A stretch of DNA of 64,000 nucleotides from Thiopseudomonas acetoxidans (GCF_030362935.1 NZ_JAUCDY010000001.1:124001-188000); one strand, 5' to 3'; shown: positions 22,613 through 32,026, numbered from the stretch's first letter. Notes: generated by a model from the sequence alone, not told the origin. Numbers and translations: made by a program.

Positions 22613-24493
22613 CTATTGCCGTTCACCCCTTAAAGCCAATACTTTCGCGTACAGCGTCTCGGGAGAGGCATTTGTCGCGGCTACGGCTGGACCAATATGC
22701 AGGTCGATACGCGAGAAAGCGCCTCGGCGAAATGGGCTTTTCATTGCTGAGCCGTCAATACGTGAAAAAAAGCTACCCCATAGCCCTGACAGAGCCATGG
22801 GGACTACGGGTACAGGGTTGGCTTGCAGGATGCGGCTAATACCAGGCCTAAAGGGCTGCATCTCGCCATCGCGGGTGATGGCGCCCTCGGGAAAAATACC
22901 TACCAGCTCACCGTTATCCAGTGCTGCGCTGGCGTGTTGAAAGGCTTGTTCCATGAGCTGCGCGTTTTCTTTGGCTGGGGCAATTGGAATAGCACCGCTA
23001 TGGCGGAAAATAAAACCCAGTATCGGTGTCTTAAATATACGGTGATCCATGATAAAGCGTATCGGGCGTGGCGATGAGCCCATCAGAATAACCGCATCGG
23101 CAAAGCTGACGTGATTGGCGACTAAGATGGCTGGGCCTGACTCGGGAATGTGCTGCTTGCCGCTGATGCGTAGGCGGTAGATGGCTTTAATAAGCAGCCA
23201 AGCGATAAAACGAATAAAAAACTCTGGCACTAGGCTGTAAATGTAGATGGCTACCGTGGCATTGATGAGCGCGGCTATCGCAAAAAGAGTGGGGATAGAG
23301 ACGCCAGCCGTTAGCAAGATAACCGCGGCGATGGCGCCTAGCACCATAAACAGGGCGTTAAGGATGTTATTGGCCGCAATAATGCGCGCACGATTCTTTT
23401 CTGCGCTGCGCATTTGCACGAGCGCATACAAAGGCACGATAAAAAAACCACCAAACACGCCCAGCATAAAAAGGTCAAAGAAAACCCGCCACACGGCTCC
23501 ATGGCCGAGCAAAAAACCAAGGCTGTGTAAGGTCTCGCCAGCAAGGCCTATAGGCGCGGCAAAAAATAAATCCAAACCAAATAAGGTCAGGCCGATGGAG
23601 CCAAAGGGTACTAAGCCAATCTCCACTTGGTTGTTAGACAAACGCTCGCACAACAGCGACCCTAAGCCAATGCCTAGAGTGAAAGTGGCCAGCAATGTAG
23701 TGACCAAAATCTCGTCACCACCCAAGACGTTTTTAGTTAAGCCCGGCAACTGCGTCAGAAACAGTGCACCGTACAGCCAGAACCAAGAAATGCCGAGAAT
23801 AGATAAAAATATAGTGCGGTTTTGTCGCGCAAAACCAATATTGCGTAGCGTTTCAGTAATGGGATTGAGGCTGATGCGTAATTCAGGGGCCGGCGCTGGT
23901 GCCGGTGGGATTTTGCGGCTGCTCAAATAGCCAACAATAGCTACTAGCAGTCCGCCAACGACAATCCAAATAGGTGCATTGCCCATGCCTGCTAGTAATC
24001 CACCGGTGAGAGTACCGATTAAGATAGCCACAAAGGTACCAGCCTCGACCAGTGCATTGCCGCCGAGCAGCTCGTTGCGCTTGAGATGTTGCGGCAAGAT
24101 GGAGTATTTAACCGGACCAAACAGGGTGGACTGCAAGCCCAGTAAAAATAACGCGCTCATTAAAGTCGACAGGCTGGAAAAACAGAAGCCAGCCGCAGCA
24201 ACCAGCATGATCAAGATTTCCAGTAGTTTGGTCAGGCGTGCTAATGCGGCTTTGTCGTACTTGTCAGCCAGTTGCCCTGCCGTCGCTGAGAAGAGAAAGA
24301 ACGGCAGAATAAAAACTCCTGCGGCAATGTTGACCATGATTTCCGGCGCTAAAGAAGTCCACTGTGCCGATTGAAAGGTGAGTAAAACAACGAGCGCATT
24401 TTTATACAGGTTGTCATTAAACGCGCCCAAAAACTGGGTGATAAACAATGGCGCAAAGCGTTTTTGCTTTAGCAGTTTAAATTGTCCGCTCAT
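22613..24493 (-). CDS. MFS transporter/1-acylglycerol-3-phosphate acyltransferase fusion
   Basis: 626 aa from ATG 24493 (AGGGA upstream; the 33 extra codons before it are unlike the family). Residues about 10-410 form an LplT-like major facilitator domain (APLFITQFLGAFNDNLYKNA near the start, about 12 helices). Residues about 430-620 form a PlsC-type acyltransferase with NHVSFADAVIL (the NHX4D motif) and GIFPEGAITRDGE. The architecture suggests uptake or flipping of lysophospholipids coupled to re-acylation. No AMP-ligase domain follows, unlike Aas. It is between rpsU and divergent tsaD. Confidence 0.88.
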   Translation of the reverse strand: MSGQFKLLKQKRFAPLFITQFLGAFNDNLYKNALVVLLTFQSAQWTSLAPEIMVNIAAGVFILPFFLFSATAGQLADKYDKAALARLTKLLEILIMLVAAAGFCFSSLSTLMSALFLLGLQSTLFGPVKYSILPQHLKRNELLGGNALVEAGTFVAILIGTLTGGLLAGMGNAPIWIVVGGLLVAIVGYLSSRKIPPAPAPAPELRISLNPITETLRNIGFARQNRTIFLSILGISWFWLYGALFLTQLPGLTKNVLGGDEILVTTLLATFTLGIGLGSLLCERLSNNQVEIGLVPFGSIGLTLFGLDLFFAAPIGLAGETLHSLGFLLGHGAVWRVFFDLFMLGVFGGFFIVPLYALVQMRSAEKNRARIIAANNILNALFMVLGAIAAVILLTAGVSIPTLFAIAALINATVAIYIYSLVPEFFIRFIAWLLIKAIYRLRISGKQHIPESGPAILVANHVSFADAVILMGSSPRPIRFIMDHRIFKTPILGFIFRHSGAIPIAPAKENAQLMEQAFQHASAALDNGELVGIFPEGAITRDGEMQPFRPGISRILQANPVPVVPMALSGLWGSFFSRIDGSAMKSPFRRGAFSRIDLHIGPAVAATNASPETLYAKVLALRGERQ

Positions 24494-24635
24494 GTGGATC
24501 CCTATAGGGCGCAGAAGTATTACCCATCTGGGCATCGGTCTTGATGGGTTATTCGTCTTTGATTCTGGCTGAAAAGATGGCTGTAACACCAATATGGGTT
24601 TATTATGCCTCTTTTGTTTTGACTGGGTTGCTAAA

Positions 24636-25661
24636 ATGTTGGTGCTAGGGCTGGAAACATCCTGTGATGAGACAGGCGTGGCATTGTATGACAGTGAACG
24701 CGGTTTATTGGCGGATGCTTTATTTAGTCAAATTGATTTGCACCGCGTATTTGGCGGTGTCGTGCCAGAGTTGGCTTCACGTGATCATGTTAAGCGCACG
24801 TTACCGCTGATAAAACAGGTGCTGGCGGATGCAGGCCATGAGGCAAAGGACATTGGCGGCATTGCCTATACGGCAGGCCCAGGATTAGTGGGTGCTTTGT
24901 TGGTAGGCGCGTCCTGCGCGCAGGCGTTGGCTTTTGCTTGGGATGTGCCGTCCATTGGTGTGCATCATATGGAAGGGCACTTGCTGGCGCCGATGTTGGA
25001 AGAGCATCCGCCTAAATTTCCTTTTGTCGCGTTGTTGGTTTCCGGTGGCCACACCCAGCTGGTGAGGGTGGATGGCATTGGGCGTTATCAGTTACTTGGC
25101 GAATCCATAGATGATGCCGCTGGTGAAGCCTTTGATAAAACTGCCAAGATGCTCGGTTTAAACTATCCCGGCGGCCCTGAAATTGCGCGACTGGCTGAGC
25201 AAGGTGTGGCTAAGCGATTTAAATTGCCTCGCCCGATGACCGACCGTCCCGGATTGGAATTTAGTTTTAGTGGCTTAAAAACCTCAACGCTGAATGCGTG
25301 GCAAAAAAGCGTGGCACAAGGCGATGGTGGCGAGCAAACCAAGGCTGATCTGGCTCATGCGTTCCAAGCAGCGGTAGTGGATACACTCACCATAAAGTGT
25401 CGCCGTGCGCTGGAGCAAACGGGGTTGAATAGTTTGGTGATTGCAGGGGGAGTGAGTGCGAACCAAGCGCTGCGTGTGTCTTTAGAGAGCATGCTTAAAA
25501 AACTGGGCGGTAAAGTGTTTTATGCTAGGCCACGTTTTTGTACTGATAACGGCGCGATGATTGCATATGCTGGCTGCCAACGTCTATTGGCGGGTCAACG
25601 TGAAGGCTTGGAAATTAATGTGCGTGCCCGCTGGCCGATGACCGAGTTAGTTCCGCTTTAA
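24636..25661 (+). CDS. tsaD: tRNA threonylcarbamoyladenosine transferase TsaD
   Basis: 341 aa from ATG 24636, the family length; MLVLGLETSCDETGVALYD-type N-terminus (key: LETSCDETG at residues 5-13). The iron-binding HHMEGH is near residues 110-115, and the nucleotide-binding LVSGGHTQLV near 134-143. It transfers the threonylcarbamoyl group to A37 of ANN-reading tRNAs with TsaB and TsaE. The last 4 nt overlap convergent plsY. Confidence 0.97.
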   Translation: MLVLGLETSCDETGVALYDSERGLLADALFSQIDLHRVFGGVVPELASRDHVKRTLPLIKQVLADAGHEAKDIGGIAYTAGPGLVGALLVGASCAQALAFAWDVPSIGVHHMEGHLLAPMLEEHPPKFPFVALLVSGGHTQLVRVDGIGRYQLLGESIDDAAGEAFDKTAKMLGLNYPGGPEIARLAEQGVAKRFKLPRPMTDRPGLEFSFSGLKTSTLNAWQKSVAQGDGGEQTKADLAHAFQAAVVDTLTIKCRRALEQTGLNSLVIAGGVSANQALRVSLESMLKKLGGKVFYARPRFCTDNGAMIAYAGCQRLLAGQREGLEINVRARWPMTELVPL

Positions 25662-26227
25662 AAACGGCGTTCAGTTCCAGCAAGTAAATCCTTTAAGTTG
25701 GACCTATGACGCCAAACAAGCAGTAGAGTTAATAAGTTAGCGGGCAGCAAAGCCTGAGGCTGTTGCCATGCTAATAAAGGTAATGTCAGGGGTAGGGCGC
25801 TTAATGCCGCGAGTGAGCTGGTGCGAGTTAGGTAAAAAGTGAGTAGCCAAACTGAGAGTGCTAATAAAGCTGCCGGCGGATACAGGCCTAACAACATTCC
25901 AGCGGTAGTAGATACGCCTTTACCGCCTTTAAGTCTAAAAAACGCAGGGTAGAGGTGACCAACGACAGCAGCCAAACCGATCCAAGCCTGCTCGTGCTGG
26001 GTAAAGCCTAGCCAACTGGCCAGTAAAATAGGCAGCAAGCCTTTGCTTAAGTCACCGAGAAAAGTCAGAATCGCCAAGCGTTTGCCTGCGACACGAAACA
26101 TATTGCTGGCACCAGGATTGCCTGAGCCCAGTTGGCGAGGATCAGCAGTGCCGTAGTGCCGACTGAGTAACACGGCAAAGGAAATGGAGCCTAACAGATA
26201 GGCGCAAAGGAAAAGTACAATGAACAT
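25658..26227 (-). CDS. plsY: Acyl-phosphate:glycerol-3-phosphate acyltransferase PlsY
   Basis: 189 aa, five membrane helices. Conserved loops: QLGSGNPGASNMFR near residues 33-46 and RLKGGKGVSTTAGM near 98-111, as in the PlsY active site. It makes lysophosphatidate from acyl-phosphate in the inner membrane. It is transcribed divergently from folB with a 50-nt gap. Confidence 0.95.
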   Translation of the reverse strand: MFIVLFLCAYLLGSISFAVLLSRHYGTADPRQLGSGNPGASNMFRVAGKRLAILTFLGDLSKGLLPILLASWLGFTQHEQAWIGLAAVVGHLYPAFFRLKGGKGVSTTAGMLLGLYPPAALLALSVWLLTFYLTRTSSLAALSALPLTLPLLAWQQPQALLPANLLTLLLVWRHRSNLKDLLAGTERRF

Positions 26228-26277
26228 TAACCAGAGTCCAGACGGTGAGAGCTTGATTCTAACGGGGTAACAGTACA

Positions 26278-26631
26278 GTGGATAGGGTTTTTATTGAGCA
26301 GCTGCAGGTGGATACCGTCATTGGTGTTTATGACTGGGAGCGTACGGGCACACAGAAGTTGCTGATAGATTTAGCCATGGCTTGGGATAATCAACCTGCA
26401 GCTGTAGACGATCAGCTCAGTTTGGCATTGGATTATTCAGCTGTTTGCCAGCGGGTTGAGCAATTTGCTGCGCAACATGCTTTTGAGTTGGTGGAAACTT
26501 TTGCCGAGCGCTTGGCGCAGTTGCTGCTAAAAGAGTTTGCCATGCCATGGTTAAGATTGAAAATAACTAAACCTGCAGCCATACCTAAGGCTGCAGGTGT
26601 AGGTGTGGAGATTGAGCGAGGATGTCGCTAA
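26278..26631 (+). CDS. folB: Dihydroneopterin aldolase FolB
   Basis: 117 aa with a GTG start. It has the tunnel-fold enzyme marks FIEQLQVDTVIGVYDWER (about residues 5-22), LDYSAVCQRVEQF near 50-62, and the C-terminal ITKPAAIPKAAGVGVEIER. It converts dihydroneopterin to hydroxymethyl-dihydropterin in folate synthesis. It overlaps folK by 10 nt. Confidence 0.94.
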   Translation: MDRVFIEQLQVDTVIGVYDWERTGTQKLLIDLAMAWDNQPAAVDDQLSLALDYSAVCQRVEQFAAQHAFELVETFAERLAQLLLKEFAMPWLRLKITKPAAIPKAAGVGVEIERGCR

Positions 26632-27173
26632 CCCAAGTTTATTTAGGCCTAGGCAGTAACATCGAGCGCGAAGCCCACCTATGTGCTGCACTTGATAGCC
26701 TGAAAAAGCTATTTGGTGAACTTAGCTGCTCGCCCGTTTTTGAAAGTGAGCCGGTGGGTATTTGCAGCGATTGTTTTTTAAATATGGTAGTTGGGCTGAA
26801 AACCAACTTACCAATTGCTGATTTGGTGAGTTGTTTAAAAAATATCGAGCTGTGTCATGGGCGTGATTCGAAGAGCCGGGTGAGTTTGCCGCTAGATATT
26901 GATTTACTGCTCTATGGGCAAGAGGTGGGTTGCTGTGAAGGTGTGAGACTGCCGCGCGGGGAAATACTGCACAATGCGTTTGTGCTCTGGCCTTTAGCGT
27001 TGCTGGCTCCACAAGATGTGCACCCTGAGCGCCAGCAATGCTTTGCCAAACTATGGCAACAAATGCAGAGTCAACAAAGCCTGTGGCCCTATGCGATGAG
27101 TTGGAACGATCAGCCCTTAACACCGCCGCAATTGCTCGTGCAGTCTGGATTAACTAAGCCTACCGCTGTCTAG
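26622..27173 (+). CDS. folK: Hydroxymethyl-dihydropterin pyrophosphokinase FolK
   Basis: 183 aa. It contains VYLGLGSNIERE near residues 6-17, VFESEPVG near 39-46, the signature SRVSLPLDIDLLLYG near 87-101 and HNAFVLWPLALLAP near 117-130. It activates the pterin with ATP for coupling to p-aminobenzoate. Adjacent folB supplies its substrate. The signature's usual PR..G is replaced by SRVSLP, a mild divergence. Confidence 0.92.
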   Translation: MSLTQVYLGLGSNIEREAHLCAALDSLKKLFGELSCSPVFESEPVGICSDCFLNMVVGLKTNLPIADLVSCLKNIELCHGRDSKSRVSLPLDIDLLLYGQEVGCCEGVRLPRGEILHNAFVLWPLALLAPQDVHPERQQCFAKLWQQMQSQQSLWPYAMSWNDQPLTPPQLLVQSGLTKPTAV

Positions 27174-27232
27174 CTGCGCAAGCTTTTTGGTTGGGGCGAG
27201 TTATAATTTGTTTGTTATAAAGGTGATGACGC

Positions 27233-27595
27233 ATGCTGTTACGCGGACTAACTGTATTAGTGCTATTTCAATTACTGGGTAGTGCTTTGAACGTTTTAAT
27301 TTTGCCAGTTTTACCTGGTCCAATTATTGGTTTGGTGCTGTTGTTTGTTTACTTGCTGGTGGTAGGTAAGGTTAACCAACCCATCAATGAAGCAGCAACA
27401 GGATTACTGCGTTATTTGCCGGTTTTATTATTGCCACCCGTGGCCGGCGTGTTGGTGCATTTTAACGACATTATCGTTGATATTTGGCCCATTGCCGTAG
27501 CTCTCACGCTTTCAGCTACGGTTTCTATTGTTTTTGCTGGTTGGTTAATGCAGAAGCTTATTGAGCGGCAACAAAAACGTAAGGAGCAGGCATGA
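27233..27595 (+). CDS. CidA/LrgA family holin-like membrane protein
   Basis: 120 aa with four hydrophobic segments. Family marks are the early LLGSALNVLILPVLPGPIIGLV stretch (key PGPIIGL near residues 29-35) and LPVLLLPPVAGVLVHF near 63-78. CidA/LrgA proteins act with LrgB partners on murein hydrolase export, lysis or pyruvate/glycolate handling depending on the species. It overlaps the LrgB gene by 4 nt. Confidence 0.85.
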   Translation: MLLRGLTVLVLFQLLGSALNVLILPVLPGPIIGLVLLFVYLLVVGKVNQPINEAATGLLRYLPVLLLPPVAGVLVHFNDIIVDIWPIAVALTLSATVSIVFAGWLMQKLIERQQKRKEQA

Positions 27596-28308
27596 GTCTG
27601 GATTGGCAGGGTGCCTTAAACGTGGTTCTGGAGCATCCATTATTCTCTGTAGGCTTGACTCTAGCGGTGTATCAACTAGCGCAAGCACTTTATGCCAGAA
27701 CAAAACTAATGCTGTTGCAGCCGCTGCTGGTCGCGGTATTGCTGCTGGTTGGTACTCTAGTACTGCTGAGGATGGACTATCAGCTGTACAAAAATAACAC
27801 TCAGTTGCTAACCCTGTTGTTAGGGCCAGCGACGGTAGCCTTGGCTGTGCCTTTGTATCAAAACATTAAACGTGTACGGCAAGTATTGCTGCCGACGCTG
27901 ATCACGTTATTGGTGGCTGGTACCTTTGCCACAGTGCTAGGCGTGGGCATTGCTTGGCTGATGGGGGCAGAGCACATGATTGTGATGGCGTTGGCGCCTA
28001 AGTCTGTGACTACGCCTATTGCCATGCTCGTGGCCGAACAGATAGGCGGGTCAGCATCTTTGGCAGCTGTTTTTGTCATGATTACCGGCATGTTAGGAGC
28101 AATATTTGGCGTGGAGTTGCTGCGCTTGTTTCGTGTTGTTCATCCGGCTGCTGTAGGGATGGCGCTGGGCATGGTTGCGCACGCCATTGGAACTGCGCGC
28201 TGTTTGCAAGAGGGTGAGGAACAAGGTGCGTTTGCTGCGCTGGCAATGAGCATGATGGGTGTGATTACCGCTGTGGCGTTGCCCTTAGTGGTGGCGCTGT
28301 TAAGTTAA
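27592..28308 (+). CDS. LrgB family membrane protein
   Basis: 238 aa with about seven hydrophobic segments. LLGPATVALAVPLYQN near residues 76-91 and MALAPKSVTTPIAM near 136-149 are the LrgB signatures, and GMALGMVAHAIGTARC lies near the end. It is coupled to the CidA/LrgA-type partner. In plants and some bacteria such proteins are glycolate or pyruvate-related transporters; no LytTR or LysR regulator is seen beside this pair. Confidence 0.88.
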   Translation: MSLDWQGALNVVLEHPLFSVGLTLAVYQLAQALYARTKLMLLQPLLVAVLLLVGTLVLLRMDYQLYKNNTQLLTLLLGPATVALAVPLYQNIKRVRQVLLPTLITLLVAGTFATVLGVGIAWLMGAEHMIVMALAPKSVTTPIAMLVAEQIGGSASLAAVFVMITGMLGAIFGVELLRLFRVVHPAAVGMALGMVAHAIGTARCLQEGEEQGAFAALAMSMMGVITAVALPLVVALLS

Positions 28309-28425
28309 AAGCCCAACAGTTATTCTATTACCTATTACCAAGCATCCCAGCGGCGTACGACGCAAAAATGCAGAGCCGCATATGCTGTTATGTTAAAATC
28401 TATTTTTTCACTGTTCGGAGCTTCT

Positions 28426-29853
28426 ATGCAATCCTTTCCACCCTTTGACCATGCCCCTGTGTTAGTGGTGGGGGATGTGATGCTGGATCGTTATTGGTAT
28501 GGCAGCACGTCGCGTATTTCACCAGAAGCACCGGTGCCGATTATCAAAGTAACACGCACGGAAGACCGTCCGGGTGGGGCGGCGAACGTGGCGCTCAACA
28601 TTGCCGCTTTGGGCGCACCCGCCTATCTGGTTGGTGTGACAGGTGCAGATGAAGCTGCCGCGGCACTGGCTGAACAGCTGCATTCGGTTGGGGTGCGTAC
28701 TGAATTCCAGCAAGCGGCAGGTCAGCCGACCATTGTTAAATTACGTGCGATGAGCCGCCAACAGCAGTTATTACGTATGGATTTTGAAGAGCGTTTTAAC
28801 ACGGATGCCGCCGCTTTATTGGCTACAGTTGATGGTTTATTGGATCAAGTCAAAGTACTGGTGTTGTCTGATTACGGCAAAGGCAGCTTGCAAAATCATC
28901 AGCAGTTAATTCAAGCGGCTAAAGCTAAGGGTGTGGCGGTACTTGCGGATCCTAAAGGTCAGGATTTTTCTATTTATCGTGGCGCGACGCTGCTTACGCC
29001 TAACCTGGCTGAGTTTGAAGCCGTAGCAGGTGCCTGCGCGGATGAGCAGCAGCTTATCGAGCGTGGCGTGCAGATGCTTATGGATTTACAGCTAGAAGCT
29101 TTGTTGATCACCCGTGGCGAGCAGGGTATGACCTTGATTCGTGCCGAGCAGCCAGTGATTCATTTGCCTGCCCAAGCGCGTGAAGTGTTTGACGTAACAG
29201 GCGCTGGCGATACAGTGATTTCCACGTTAGCTACAGCACTGGCCGCTGGCGAAGGTATGCCAGAAGCGATGCACATGGCTAATTTGGCTGCTGGAGTTGT
29301 GGTGGGCAAGCTAGGTACGGCAGCGATTAGTGCGCCAGAACTGAGACGCGTGCTGCAGGGTGAGCTGGCGTCGGGGCGAGGTGTGCTGGGCTTACAGCAA
29401 TTGCAGGCTGCAGTCGCCGATGCTAAAGCTCAAGGTGAGCGAGTGGTGTTTACCAATGGTTGTTTTGATATTTTGCATGCGGGGCATGTGAGTTATTTAG
29501 AGCAAGCGCGTGAGCAAGGAGATCGTTTAATTGTTGCCGTCAATGGCGATGCATCGGTAACGCGCTTAAAAGGCCCGGGCCGCCCGATTAATACAGTCGA
29601 GCGTCGTATGGCGGTACTGGCTGGTTTGGGCGCAGTGGACTGGGTGGTGAGCTTTGCTGAGGATACCCCAGAAGGCTTGCTACGCGTGCTGCAGCCTGAT
29701 GTGCTGGTCAAGGGCGGTGATTATGGGGTTGAGCAGGTAGTAGGCGCGGATATCGTATATGGCTACGGTGGCGAAGTGCGCGTACTGGGCTTGGTCGAAA
29801 ACAGCTCCACGACCGCCATCGTAGAGAAAATTCAGCAAACCAGTAAGTCTTAA
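28426..29853 (+). CDS. hldE: Bifunctional ADP-heptose synthase HldE
   Basis: 475 aa from ATG 28426 (GGAG 6 nt upstream). The N-terminal ribokinase-like kinase phosphorylates D-glycero-D-manno-heptose 7-phosphate (DVMLDRYWYG near residues 17-26; VFDVTGAGDTVIS near 257-269 with the catalytic Asp). The C-terminal adenylyltransferase begins FTNGCFDILHAGHVSYL near 342-358, with the HXGH motif. The product is a core-LPS heptose donor. The operon extends no further. Confidence 0.95.
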   Translation: MQSFPPFDHAPVLVVGDVMLDRYWYGSTSRISPEAPVPIIKVTRTEDRPGGAANVALNIAALGAPAYLVGVTGADEAAAALAEQLHSVGVRTEFQQAAGQPTIVKLRAMSRQQQLLRMDFEERFNTDAAALLATVDGLLDQVKVLVLSDYGKGSLQNHQQLIQAAKAKGVAVLADPKGQDFSIYRGATLLTPNLAEFEAVAGACADEQQLIERGVQMLMDLQLEALLITRGEQGMTLIRAEQPVIHLPAQAREVFDVTGAGDTVISTLATALAAGEGMPEAMHMANLAAGVVVGKLGTAAISAPELRRVLQGELASGRGVLGLQQLQAAVADAKAQGERVVFTNGCFDILHAGHVSYLEQAREQGDRLIVAVNGDASVTRLKGPGRPINTVERRMAVLAGLGAVDWVVSFAEDTPEGLLRVLQPDVLVKGGDYGVEQVVGADIVYGYGGEVRVLGLVENSSTTAIVEKIQQTSKS

Positions 29854-29892
29854 AAACTGTCGAGCTTGGCTTTAGCCCAATCGCGCTAATAA

Positions 29893-29953
29893 TGCGCTCC
29901 TACAGTAGTGTGGTTGTTGCGCTGGTATGCCTTTTAAAGTTGCGTTCCTACAG
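29893..29953 (-). repeat. REP-like short repeat pair
   Basis: On the - strand CTGTAGGAGCGCA (29893-29905) and CTGTAGGAACGCA (29941-29953) are 48 bp apart after hldE. TAGCGCG and GGCTAAAGCC near the first copy can form short stems. This resembles intergenic REP families in pseudomonads, but membership cannot be tested here. Confidence 0.5.
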
Positions 29954-29981
29954 AGCAGATAGCTCGCATTGTGTTTTTTGG

Positions 29982-30794
29982 TTATCGGATGGCTGCGGTT
30001 AGGGCGGCTATCGCCTGTGTCACGTTTTCGTGTAGGTGTTTTGGGGTGATGGTGCCGACTACCGCGCTGGTGGTGCCGGGGTGACCTAGAACCAAATCAA
30101 AGCTGGCGCGGATAGGGTTGATGCTGGGGTCTAAGCAAATATGCCCACTGGCGAGGGCTTTTTTAATCAAAATAGCTTTGCCATGCTCGGCGGCGTAATC
30201 CAAGACCGGTTTTTCATCCTGCTCGTTTAGGTTAAAAGTCACCATGGCGCAGTCACCGAGTTCTAGCGCGAGCAAGCCGCCGGCAATGGTTTTGCCGGAA
30301 AAACCAAACTGACCGATTTTTCCTTCTTGCTTCAGTTGTGCCAAGGTGCTGTAGACATCAGTGTGCTGTAGTACCTGCAGGTCATCGCCATCCGAGTGCA
30401 CTAAGACCATATCCAAATAGTCTGTGTTGAGGCGCTTAAGACTGCGCTCAACCGAAAAGCGGGTATGCGTGGCGCTAAAATCAAACCAAGAGCGCCCCCC
30501 TTCAAACTCTTCACCTACTTTGCTGACAATTACCCAATCTTGACGCTGCCCCTGCAACAGAGTGCCTAAGCGCTCTTCGCTGATGCCATAGGCTGGCGCG
30601 GTATCGAGTAGGTTAATGCCGAGGTCTTTGGCTTGTGCGAGTAAATACAAAGCGCTGGCATCATCGGGCAAATTAAACCCCGCGGGGTATTTAACCCCTT
30701 GATTGCGTCCCAGCTTGACCGTGCCTAATCCTAGGGGTGAAACCAGCGGGCCGAACTGTCCAAGCGGGCGATAAAAGTCGTGCAAATTACTCAT
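29982..30794 (-). CDS. Aldo/keto reductase family protein
   Basis: 270 aa TIM-barrel. Catalytic residues are recognised in order: D and Y in LLDTAPAYGISEERLG near residues 61-76, K in VIVSKVG near 87-93, and H in MVLVHSDG near 128-135. The C-terminal NADP-binding part has SAVVGTITPKHL. Substrate is unknown. It overlaps the FAD oxidoreductase start-side gene by 8 nt, so the two form one transcription unit. Confidence 0.85.
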   Translation of the reverse strand: MSNLHDFYRPLGQFGPLVSPLGLGTVKLGRNQGVKYPAGFNLPDDASALYLLAQAKDLGINLLDTAPAYGISEERLGTLLQGQRQDWVIVSKVGEEFEGGRSWFDFSATHTRFSVERSLKRLNTDYLDMVLVHSDGDDLQVLQHTDVYSTLAQLKQEGKIGQFGFSGKTIAGGLLALELGDCAMVTFNLNEQDEKPVLDYAAEHGKAILIKKALASGHICLDPSINPIRASFDLVLGHPGTTSAVVGTITPKHLHENVTQAIAALTAAIR

Positions 30795-31968
30795 TGAAAA
30801 GATGCTCCCAAGGGGCGAGGGCTATAGATGGTTGAGGTAATGCGAGTGATACAGGCTGTGCTGTGGGCTGGATGCCCTGTTGCGTGAGGCTGCTAATGAC
30901 TTTATCCGCCAAGTCAGGCGCTAAAGCCAGTTTAGTCGGCCAAGTCACCAGCACCTGGCCGCGTTCCGCTAAGAAAGCGGTGTCAGGCCGTACCAGATTG
31001 TTTTGCGCGGGTTCGGCGCGGTTAATTCTAGCGCAGCGCCACTCAAGACCTGTTTGCTCCAACCAAGGCATGAGTTCGCGCAACTCGCGCTGGGCAGCGT
31101 TGATTTGTGCCGCTTCATCACGGGCGACGCCATCGGCTTCGGCCAAATTACCGCCTAGATACCAAACCCAATCACCATCGGGCGCAGAGTGGGTGGTAAT
31201 GGTAATGCGCGGCTTGCTGCCCGCACCTAAGCAGTGTGCATAAATCGGTTTTAACGCGGCGCCTTTGACGAGCACCATGTGCAAAGGGCGCACTTGCTGT
31301 TGCGGCTTGTCGATATGCAGCTGGTTGAGCAAGTCTTGAGTGCCTTCGCCGGCACAAAGAATATAACGCTGTGCTTGAATGCGCACCTCGCCGGCCTGTA
31401 AACCAATGAGTTGCTGCTGGGCATCAAACAGCGGCGACAGCTTGGGGCTGTGCAATAAAGAATTACCGGCCAGTTCAGTTAAACGCTTGACCAAGCTGGG
31501 CACATCAAACACCAGTTCGGCTAAGCGGTAGACGCGGCCTTTGAAGCCTTTGTCTTGCAGCGCGGGTGGCAGTTGTTCGCCTTTGACCGCATCGACGCGG
31601 CCGCGCATGGCTTTACTGGCCAAAAAGCTGGTCATGTTGCTGGCAATAGAGCCGGGCGACCACAGGTAATGTGCATCGGATAATAGGCGCACGCCGCGCA
31701 AATCCAGCTCGCCTTCGCCGCTTAACGCCTTGCGCCAACGCTCAGGCATGTCGGCAATGGCTTCAGATGAGCCAGTTAGCGCGCCGTGTAACGCATACTT
31801 AGTGCCGCCGTGGATAATGCCTTGTGAGCAGACCGATTGCCCACCGCCAAGCTGGTGTTGTTCCACAAGTAGGGTGTTAAAGCCCTGCTGGCGCAAACGG
31901 GCATTGAGCCACAAGCCGGCGATACCGCCGCCAATAATGGCTATGTCTGTGGTGAGGGTGCTGGACAT
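30787..31968 (-). CDS. FAD-dependent oxidoreductase (DAO family)
   Basis: 393 aa from ATG 31968 (AGGAAG upstream). The dinucleotide-binding IAIIGGGIAGLWLNARLRQQ begins near residue 9, with VEQHQLGGGQSVCSQGIIHGG near 34-54 (key: QGIIHGG). YILCAGEGTQDLL lies near 225. It resembles amino-acid or glycerol-phosphate dehydrogenase-like oxidases. The substrate cannot be assigned. Its 3' end overlaps the aldo/keto reductase by 8 nt. Confidence 0.8.
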   Translation of the reverse strand: MSSTLTTDIAIIGGGIAGLWLNARLRQQGFNTLLVEQHQLGGGQSVCSQGIIHGGTKYALHGALTGSSEAIADMPERWRKALSGEGELDLRGVRLLSDAHYLWSPGSIASNMTSFLASKAMRGRVDAVKGEQLPPALQDKGFKGRVYRLAELVFDVPSLVKRLTELAGNSLLHSPKLSPLFDAQQQLIGLQAGEVRIQAQRYILCAGEGTQDLLNQLHIDKPQQQVRPLHMVLVKGAALKPIYAHCLGAGSKPRITITTHSAPDGDWVWYLGGNLAEADGVARDEAAQINAAQRELRELMPWLEQTGLEWRCARINRAEPAQNNLVRPDTAFLAERGQVLVTWPTKLALAPDLADKVISSLTQQGIQPTAQPVSLALPQPSIALAPWEHLFNE

Positions 31969-32026
31969 GCTGCTTCCTGTTACGGGTTTGGACGTCCTAG
32001 TATAGCGAAAAACCCTGCGTGTGCAT

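Noticed and set aside
23247..23930. 227-codon open frame opposite the MFS domain
   Set aside because: It is Lys/Pro/Arg-rich antisense of hydrophobic codons, with no recognisable domain.
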